Position numbers and translations under genes: made by a program. A stretch of DNA of 64,000 nucleotides from Vermiculatibacterium agrestimuris (GTDB lineage Bacteria; Bacillota; Clostridia; Oscillospirales; Oscillospiraceae): NCBI RefSeq assembly GCF_943193085.1, contig NZ_CALPCU010000001.1:62001-126000 (forward strand), given 5' to 3'. Of this stretch, positions 59,279-64,000 are shown one piece after another (the stretch's first letter is position 1; every line of letters starts with the position of its first letter). The notes under the pieces were generated by a model that was not told where the DNA came from, ran no database searches, and was given only the letters and a program-made list of their open reading frames with translations.

Positions 59279-60835
59279 TTGAAACTGAATCTGCATCCTA
59301 AAGTGATCCCCAAGGACACGCCGCCTGCCCCGCTGACGAAAGGCGGCGTGGTGGTGGGCATGAAAAAGGAGGGCGACAAGGAAAAAATCTATTTTGTGGG
59401 GGATGACTGCCACCTGCTCTGCGTGGGCGCCACCCGTTCCGGCAAGTCCCGCTGCCTGGTACTGGAGAGCATCTGCCTTCTGGGGCTTGCCGGGGAATCT
59501 ATTTTCTGTTCGGACCCCAAGGCCGAGCTGTTCCACTACACCTCTGAATTTCTGAAAAAGCTGGGGTATGAAGTGCTGGTGCTGGACTTCAAGAACCCGG
59601 CCAAGAGTATGCGCTACAACCTTCTCCAGCCTGTCATTGACGCCATCAACGAGGGTGACACAGACCGGGCGGAAATGCTGGCCTGGGATCTGACCAATAA
59701 TCTGGTAGGCAAGCCGGAGGGAGAGAAAATCTGGACGAACGGCGAGTGTTCCATCATCGCCGCCGCCATCCTCTGTGTGGTGTGCGATAACCAGAAGCGG
59801 CCGGAATTTCAGAATATGACCAATGTGTATTGGTTCATATCCGAGATGTGCCGTACCATCGGGAATAAAATGCCCCTGCTGGAGTATCTGAAAAAGCAGT
59901 CGCCAACCCACCCGGCGCGGGCGCTGCTCTCCATCTCCGATGTGGCCCCGTCCCGCACCAGAGGTAGCTTTTACACCTCCGCCCTCACCACCCTACGGCT
60001 GTTTACCTCGAAATCCATTTACGCCATCACCCATACCAGCGATTTTACGCTCTCCGACCTGGGAACTAAAAAGCAGGCACTCTTTGTGATCCTGCCGGAC
60101 GAGAAAACCACCTTTTACCCGATTGCCTCTCTCATTGTGTCCCAGCAGTATGAGCTTTTGGCGGAGGCGGCGGATCGCCGGGGCGGGCGGTTGGAGCGGC
60201 GGGTGAATTTCCTGCTGGATGAGTTTGGAAATTTTACCCCCATCAGCGATATGACGAACAAGCTCACTGTGGCGGCAGGGCGCGGGATGCGCTATGCCCT
60301 CTATGTGCAGGGGTTCGATCAGCTCAAGGAGAAGTACAGCGACAACATCGCCAACACCATCAAGGGCAACTGCCAGATCTGGGCCTATCTCCAAAGCGAT
60401 GACCCGGAAACCCTGCGGGAAATGTCGGACAAGCTGGGTAGCTACACCACATCCAGCTATCAGCTCTCGGCCAGCAACGGGCGGTTCACCACACCGTCCA
60501 GCTCCCAGAGCGTCAGCCTGACGGAGCGTAAGCTACTCAATACGGATGAGGTCCGGCGCGTCAAGCGGCCCTATCAGATCATCACCAGCCGGGACCATCC
60601 GGCCATGATGTACGCCCCCGACCTCTCCAAATGGCTGTTCAATCAAATGCTGGGCATGGGAGACATGGAGCATAACCGGAAGCTGCGGGAGGAGCGGGAA
60701 AACAAACGGCCCGTTATCACCGATACCAAGCAAGAGATCGCATTGTGGAATATCTGGGTCTACTATCAAAAGGACATCATGCGCCGCCTTGCGCAGCAGA
60801 AAAACGCAGGGGGCGGCGCTTCTGATGATGAATAA
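59279..60835 (+). CDS. VirD4/TraG-type coupling ATPase, C-terminal part
   Basis: 518 residues from TTG 59,279, which has GAGGTG upstream. Walker A GATRSGKSR is at about residue 50, then IFCSDPKAELFHYTSEFLKK, VLVLDFKNPAKSMRYN, the Walker B NFLLDEFGNF, and VQGFDQLKEKYSDNIANTIK. It would bring relaxase-bound DNA to the secretion channel. Without the upstream ORF it has no membrane anchor, so either the two parts work together or the TGA is a nonsense mutation or is read through. Confidence 0.88.
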   Translation: MKLNLHPKVIPKDTPPAPLTKGGVVVGMKKEGDKEKIYFVGDDCHLLCVGATRSGKSRCLVLESICLLGLAGESIFCSDPKAELFHYTSEFLKKLGYEVLVLDFKNPAKSMRYNLLQPVIDAINEGDTDRAEMLAWDLTNNLVGKPEGEKIWTNGECSIIAAAILCVVCDNQKRPEFQNMTNVYWFISEMCRTIGNKMPLLEYLKKQSPTHPARALLSISDVAPSRTRGSFYTSALTTLRLFTSKSIYAITHTSDFTLSDLGTKKQALFVILPDEKTTFYPIASLIVSQQYELLAEAADRRGGRLERRVNFLLDEFGNFTPISDMTNKLTVAAGRGMRYALYVQGFDQLKEKYSDNIANTIKGNCQIWAYLQSDDPETLREMSDKLGSYTTSSYQLSASNGRFTTPSSSQSVSLTERKLLNTDEVRRVKRPYQIITSRDHPAMMYAPDLSKWLFNQMLGMGDMEHNRKLREERENKRPVITDTKQEIALWNIWVYYQKDIMRRLAQQKNAGGGASDDE

Positions 60836-60851
60836 ATTTCAGGAGGTTTTG

Positions 60852-61214
60852 ATGAAAGAAAAAGTAAAACAGACGATGGGCGGGTTGCGTAAGTCCGTCC
60901 GGGCGGCAGGTGTCGGTCTTTCCACACTTGCCGCCTCTTTTTTCATGTCCGCACCGGCTTATGCGGCTGGTGTGGAGGACAGCCAGATTGTGACGGGCAC
61001 CGAGCAGTTGATTGGCGACCTGACCACCTGGCTCATGGTCCTGGCCCCGGTGGTGTCCGGCCTGCTTATCATCTACTTCTGCATCCGGCGCGGAATGGCT
61101 GACGAGATGGATCAAAAGAAATGGAATAACCGCATTGTGGTGGCCGTGGTGTCCTGCATCGGCGCCGTTCTTGGTTCCGCCACTCTGAACCTGATCCTCG
61201 GCTACTATCAGTAA
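60852..61214 (+). CDS. VirB2/TrbC-like small membrane protein, likely pilin
   Basis: ATG 60,852 follows AGGAGG. The 120-residue product has a basic start, a signal-like helix ending SAPAYAAG (about residue 37), and two further helices (TTWLMVLAPVVSGLLIIYF and VVAVVSCIGAVLGSATLNLI) joined by a basic turn (CIRRGMADEMDQKKWNNR). Size, signal and two-helix form match VirB2/TrbC-type subunits. It is followed by another small one-helix protein, as in Tn1549-like ICEs. Confidence 0.7.
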   Translation: MKEKVKQTMGGLRKSVRAAGVGLSTLAASFFMSAPAYAAGVEDSQIVTGTEQLIGDLTTWLMVLAPVVSGLLIIYFCIRRGMADEMDQKKWNNRIVVAVVSCIGAVLGSATLNLILGYYQ

Positions 61215-61291
61215 GCCGGGGGCTTTTTCGTAGTACAGGCGATTCCCACGCCTTACTAAATAAATCACTTCATCAATAGGAGGAAAAAATT

Positions 61292-61555
61292 ATGGCTAAC
61301 TTCATCCGCAACACTCAGGTTAAGGCTATGACTTCCATCTGGACGGCCAAGCAGAAGGCCCGTGAGCTGGCAGGCCGCACGAAGGAGGCGCTGGTAAACC
61401 GTGAGGGGCAGGGCACCCTTGATGTGGCGATCACGGTGCTGATCTCCATTGTCCTGGGCGCTCTGATCCTGGCGGGCCTCTACCTCATTGTGGACAGCAC
61501 TGTGCTGCCGACCATTACCCAGCGCATCAAGGATATGTTCGATTACGCGGGCTGA
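61292..61555 (+). CDS. Small one-helix ICE protein (DUF6133/Maff2-like)
   Basis: ATG 61,292 follows AGGAGG. The 87-residue product has a basic soluble start (NTQVKAMTSIWTAKQKAREL, GRTKEALVNREGQGTLDVAI) and one membrane helix (AITVLISIVLGALILAGLYLI) before a short end. This matches a small protein nearly always found in this place in Tn1549-like ICEs. Its role in the channel is not known. A hairpin terminator or attenuator follows. Confidence 0.7.
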   Translation: MANFIRNTQVKAMTSIWTAKQKARELAGRTKEALVNREGQGTLDVAITVLISIVLGALILAGLYLIVDSTVLPTITQRIKDMFDYAG

Positions 61556-61569
61556 TGTTTGGCGGAACC

Positions 61570-61599
61570 GGCGGGGCGTTATGCCCCGCCACACTTTTT
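61570..61599 (+). terminator. Hairpin between pilin block and spoVG
   Basis: GGCGGGGC (61,570-61,577), loop GTTAT, GCCCCGCC (61,583-61,590), then ACACTTTTT. It lies directly before the spoVG ribosome binding site, so partial termination may set gene ratios. Confidence 0.65.
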
Positions 61600-61615
61600 A
61601 TCAAGGAGGTTTTCT

Positions 61616-61897
61616 ATGGAGTTCAGAGCGGAGATCAAACGGACGCTGACCGGTCCCGACAAGCTGCGGGCGGTGTGCAGCGTCATCCTGGACGATTGCT
61701 TTCTGGTGAAGAATGTCCGGGTGGTGGAGGGTGAAAAGGGGCTGTTCGTGTCCCTGCCCAGCCGCCGGAATGTAAAAGGCGAATGGACGGAACAGTGCTT
61801 CCCCATGACGAAGGAGCTGCGGGAGAAGCTGTCCGCCGTGGTGCTGGCCGAGTATGACCGGGCGCTGGCGGAGGGCGGCGGGACGCCTGCCGCCTGA
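61616..61897 (+). CDS. spoVG: SpoVG family protein
   Basis: ATG 61,616 follows AAGGAGG. The 93-residue product has the SpoVG fold: CSVILDDCFLVKNVRVVEGE, GLFVSLPSRRNVKGEW, and CFPMTKELREKLSAVVLAEY. SpoVG proteins bind nucleic acid and regulate genes in Bacillota. A copy in this place is usual for Tn1549-like ICEs, where it may regulate element genes; that is inference. The last nine residues (EGGGTPAA region) are an added tail. Confidence 0.85.
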   Translation: MEFRAEIKRTLTGPDKLRAVCSVILDDCFLVKNVRVVEGEKGLFVSLPSRRNVKGEWTEQCFPMTKELREKLSAVVLAEYDRALAEGGGTPAA

Positions 61898-61925
61898 CCC
61901 GCCCCGTTTTCCATTCATACGACAA

Positions 61926-61947
61926 GGGGGCGGCCCCGGCCGCCCCC
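61926..61947. repeat. GC-only hairpin before the VirB6-like gene
   Basis: GGGGGCGG (61,926-61,933), loop CCCCGG, CCGCCCCC (61,940-61,947), just before AAGGAGG of the next gene. It has no T-tract. It may stabilise or pause the transcript. Confidence 0.5.
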
Positions 61948-61967
61948 GGAAAGGAGGTGGCCGCTGG

Positions 61968-62804
61968 TTGGAATATATTTTGGTTCTGCTGATCGTCGCC
62001 CTGCTCAACGGAGCCATCGCCTACATTGACGGGCTGATGGAGGGCATTGTGCCGCTGACCCTGTACGCGGAGCAGTATATGTCCACATTGGCTGGTGTTG
62101 ATCTGTTTGAAGCCCTGTTTGATATTGTGTTTGGCTTTGGCGTATCGCTTATCATCCTGAAATTTCTCAAAAAGGGCTTTGAAACCTATGTGCTGTGGTC
62201 TGACGGCGACGCGGATGAAGAACCGATTGCCCTGCTGACCAACTTTTTCAAGGCGATGGCCGTGGCGGTCTGTTTCCCCACCATGTACGGCTGGCTTGCC
62301 GGGATCGTGGAGGAAATGAGTAACAAGATGCTGGAGGCCATCGGCCTTGCCACCGCCTACGATTGGGCGGGCTGGGTGTCCGGCATCTCCACACTCGGCC
62401 TTGTGACTGCTATCTTTGGGCTGGTGTTCGTTATCGTGTACTTTATCCTCTACTTCCAGTTCCTTATGCGGGGGCTGGAGATTCTGATTTTGCGGGTAGG
62501 GATGCCCCTGGCCTGCGTGGGCCTGATCGACAATGACAAGGGCGTGTTCAAGCCCTACATGAGCAAGTTTTTTCAATCGGCCCTTTCGGTGGTTATCCAA
62601 ATCGCCCTCGCCAAGCTGGGCGTGGGGCTGATGATGAATATGCACATCTTCTGGGGCGTGGCCTGCATGATTCTGGCCGTGCGGACGCCGAAGTTCCTTC
62701 AGGACTTCATCATCACGACCGGAGGCGGCGGTGGCGGAGCCATTGTCAACAACGCATACCATTCCGTGCGCCTGGTGCAGATGGTCAGGGGCATGGGAAA
62801 GTGA
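61968..62804 (+). CDS. VirB6/TrbL-like conjugation membrane protein
   Basis: The start is TTG at 61,968, 10 bases after GGAGG; longer frames upstream read through the GC hairpin. The 278-residue product has about six helices (YILVLLIVALLNGAIAY, LFDIVFGFGVSLIIL, LVTAIFGLVFVIVYFILYF, and others), a charged loop KGFETYVLWSDGDADEEP, and a glycine run near the end (TTGGGGGG). This matches VirB6/TrbL-type channel proteins of Tn1549-like ICEs. Confidence 0.78.
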   Translation: MEYILVLLIVALLNGAIAYIDGLMEGIVPLTLYAEQYMSTLAGVDLFEALFDIVFGFGVSLIILKFLKKGFETYVLWSDGDADEEPIALLTNFFKAMAVAVCFPTMYGWLAGIVEEMSNKMLEAIGLATAYDWAGWVSGISTLGLVTAIFGLVFVIVYFILYFQFLMRGLEILILRVGMPLACVGLIDNDKGVFKPYMSKFFQSALSVVIQIALAKLGVGLMMNMHIFWGVACMILAVRTPKFLQDFIITTGGGGGGAIVNNAYHSVRLVQMVRGMGK

Positions 62805-62815
62805 GGTGACGGCGG

Positions 62816-63025
62816 ATGGTGACAATGGACGATCTCTCAAAGGCCATCATCCTGCTGGTGCGTGTGGGCGCTGCGGCGAGGTTTATCTACTGCATGGTGC
62901 GGCTGGCTGCCGCCGAGGAACAGGCGGCGCAGTACAAGAAACGCGCCCGCAACACCGTGATCTTCTATGTGATCGCGGAATCCATCTGGCAGATCAAAGA
63001 CCTGATTTTGTATTACTATTCGTAG
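62816..63025 (+). CDS. Small two-helix ICE membrane protein (69 aa)
   Basis: ATG 62,816 follows GAGGTGACGG. The protein has DDLSKAIILLVRVGAAARFI, YCMVRLAAAEEQAAQYKK and VIFYVIAESIWQIKDLILYY: two helices with a charged loop between. It lies tightly between the VirB6-like gene and PrgI, so it is likely a channel part of unknown role. Confidence 0.65.
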   Translation: MVTMDDLSKAIILLVRVGAAARFIYCMVRLAAAEEQAAQYKKRARNTVIFYVIAESIWQIKDLILYYYS

Positions 63026-63034
63026 GAGGTGCGA

Positions 63035-63358
63035 ATGGACGAGGATTTGAAACTGTATATCCCTCTGGGCGTGAAGCCGGAGGCGGAGCTGTTCACAGGC
63101 TTTGGAAAAAAGCAGCTCTTTCAGGCATTGATTGGCTCCCTGGTGATGGGCGGCGCGGCCGCCCTGGTCTGGCTGTTTACCGCCAATGTGACTACCACCG
63201 TAGTCCTGGCGCTGACCGGTATCTTTGGCTCGGTGATGATGACCACCAAGGACCAGAGCAATTTGTCCGTGGTGGATCAGGTGCAGAACCTGGTCCGGTT
63301 CCTGAGCGGGCAGAAAATCTACCCGTACCGCTACGGGGACGAATGGGGGCTTGAATAA
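63035..63358 (+). CDS. PrgI family conjugation protein
   Basis: ATG 63,035 is five bases after GGAGG; a GTG six bases earlier overlaps that site. The 107-residue product opens with LKLYIPLGVKPEAELFTGFG, the usual PrgI start, and has two close helices (LFQALIGSLVMGGAAALVWL and TTTVVLALTGIFGSVMMT), then the conserved end QNLVRFLSGQKIYPYRYGDE. PrgI/VirB3-like proteins stand before the VirB4 ATPase in Gram-positive secretion systems; VirB4 is expected further right. Confidence 0.85.
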   Translation: MDEDLKLYIPLGVKPEAELFTGFGKKQLFQALIGSLVMGGAAALVWLFTANVTTTVVLALTGIFGSVMMTTKDQSNLSVVDQVQNLVRFLSGQKIYPYRYGDEWGLE

Positions 63359-63840
63359 TGTACGCAGCCATTCCCGTTTACTATCCGTCGCTGGAAGAAG
63401 CCGCCCGAAAGGATGAGGCGGCTCTTTGGTGCGACAGCTATAACATCAACATGGACTGCCGGAATTTCATTCAGGCCAAGGCCATGACCGTCATGAACAG
63501 CCGGGAATTGGATTCCTTCATTGGAGAGCTGGTGCGCTTTTATGGCGTGGAGCGGGCAATCTATGTCCTCTCCCGCACCGTCCAGTTTTCCGATTGGGAT
63601 TCCCGTTTCGATCAGGCGGTGCTTGACCGGGCCGGACAGACCGATTTCCCGGACGCCCGGACGCCGAGGGATGAAAACCATGTTGACCCAACCACCCGGT
63701 ATGTCACGGAGATTGATCCGTGCGTTGCAAACGCCATCTTTATGAAGCTGATGGAATTGGAGGAAGAACAGGAAGCGATCGCTCAAATGGAGAATGACGG
63801 ACAGAAAGAGCTTGATGAGGATATGGCGTTAGAAATGTGA
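63358..63840 (+). CDS. DUF3849-like ICE protein (160 aa)
   Basis: Its ATG overlaps the PrgI stop by one base. The protein has EAARKDEAALWCDSYNINMD, CRNFIQAKAMTVMNSREL and VRFYGVERAIYVLSRTVQFS, a pattern of the DUF3849 family that is spread over ICEs of Clostridia. The end is acidic. No function is known. Its place between PrgI and the methyltransferase gene suggests that accessory genes interrupt the channel operon. Confidence 0.65.
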   Translation: MYAAIPVYYPSLEEAARKDEAALWCDSYNINMDCRNFIQAKAMTVMNSRELDSFIGELVRFYGVERAIYVLSRTVQFSDWDSRFDQAVLDRAGQTDFPDARTPRDENHVDPTTRYVTEIDPCVANAIFMKLMELEEEQEAIAQMENDGQKELDEDMALEM

Positions 63841-63848
63841 GGCTGCCG

Positions 63849-64000
63849 ATGGCGCAGATGACATTCCTTGACTTCTTTTCCGGCATCGGCGGTTTCCGCA
63901 AGGGCTTTGAACTGTGCGGGATGCGCTGTGTGGGGCATTGTGAGATCGACAAATATGCCGACCGCAGTTACAGAGCCATTCACGATATAAAGGAGGATGA
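63849..64000 (+). CDS. DNA cytosine-5 methyltransferase, N-terminal part (runs off the window)
   Basis: ATG 63,849 follows GAGG with six-base spacing. About 50 codons are present: MTFLDFFSGIGGFRKGFELC, then CVGHCEIDKYADRSYRAI. This is motif I (F-SGIGGF) and motif II (E-ID) of C5 cytosine methyltransferases, which bind AdoMet. On an ICE such an enzyme may protect the DNA from host restriction. The catalytic PCQ motif would lie further right. Confidence 0.9.
   Translation, partial: MAQMTFLDFFSGIGGFRKGFELCGMRCVGHCEIDKYADRSYRAIHDIKED

Larger units (their letters stand above)
36859..64000 (+). mobile_element. Tn1549-like integrative conjugative element (left end to beyond the window)
   Basis: All genes run to the right. 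The set is typical of Tn1549-type elements of clostridia: ParA, ParB, giant methylase-helicase, LPD-type hypotheticals, TOPRIM protein, RHH accessory protein, relaxase, VirD4, pilin-like protein, SpoVG, VirB6-like protein, PrgI, DUF3849-like protein and a cytosine methyltransferase. The left boundary is set at the point where the serine recombinase reading frame is lost. VirB4, the NlpC/P60 hydrolase and the integrase would be expected to the right. Confidence 0.8.

Noticed and set aside
1..64000. tRNA, rRNA or CRISPR arrays
   Set aside because: I looked at the intergenic gaps and saw no cloverleaf with a T-loop consensus, no rRNA stretch and no regular repeat-spacer array; a covariance-model scan would be decisive.

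Overview
The window looks like a chromosome segment of a high-GC, low-GC-phylum-derived anaerobe, most likely a gut member of the Oscillospiraceae (Clostridia). This is inferred from strong AGGAGG-type ribosome binding sites, frequent GTG/TTG starts, Bacillota-type genes (tagA-like, yfmF/yfmH, lgt, nrdR, ppk1/ppx) and a Tn1549-like conjugative element. No species call is possible from sequence reading alone.

Positions 1-26,970 are chromosomal. In order they hold the start of a minus-strand mltG; a tiny Cys/Gly-rich membrane protein; a minus-strand operon (TagA/WecG-type glycosyltransferase, tmk, DJ-1/PfpI protein, 5-formyl-THF cyclo-ligase); an XRE regulator with a membrane domain; a polyphosphate pair (ppx-ppk1); a PDZ/S41 protease with SLH-like repeats; xth and comEC; a second Cys-rich small protein; glpK; a very large cyclic-glucan-synthase-type gene broken by a one-base frameshift near 17,941; and a plus-strand operon yfmF-yfmH-lgt-folD-nrdR ending at a strong terminator (26,932-26,971).

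Positions about 27,000-36,858 look acquired. TnpV lies at one side. A complete phosphate module follows (pstSCAB-phoU with PhoB/PhoR-type regulators), preceded by spaced TTTACA/TTGACA repeats that resemble a PhoP box. Next comes a 740-bp gene-free stretch with a strong promoter, a very short leader ORF, two terminators and several inverted repeats. Then come MobC-like, ParB/TnpY-like and TnpW-like genes and the first 67 or so codons of a large serine recombinase. I read this as a Tn4451-like mobilizable element that carries a phosphate-uptake operon as cargo. Its right end is not visible.

That recombinase gene is cut at about 36,858 by a second, larger element that runs past the window end. 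This is a Tn1549-type integrative conjugative element: parA/parB, a 2,803-residue methylase-helicase protein with a tnpV-like gene buried in another frame, a TOPRIM protein, a candidate oriT with RHH accessory protein and relaxase, a DUF4143 AAA ATPase cargo gene with its own promoter, VirD4 split by an in-frame TGA, pilin-like and VirB6-like membrane proteins, SpoVG, PrgI, a DUF3849-like protein and the start of a cytosine methyltransferase. VirB4, the peptidoglycan hydrolase and the recombinase are presumably to the right.

The most notable points are the nested mobile elements, the mobile phosphate-sensing operon, the out-of-frame tnpV inside the giant ORF, and three broken or split genes (glucan synthase, VirD4, and an ICE gene near 51,942).
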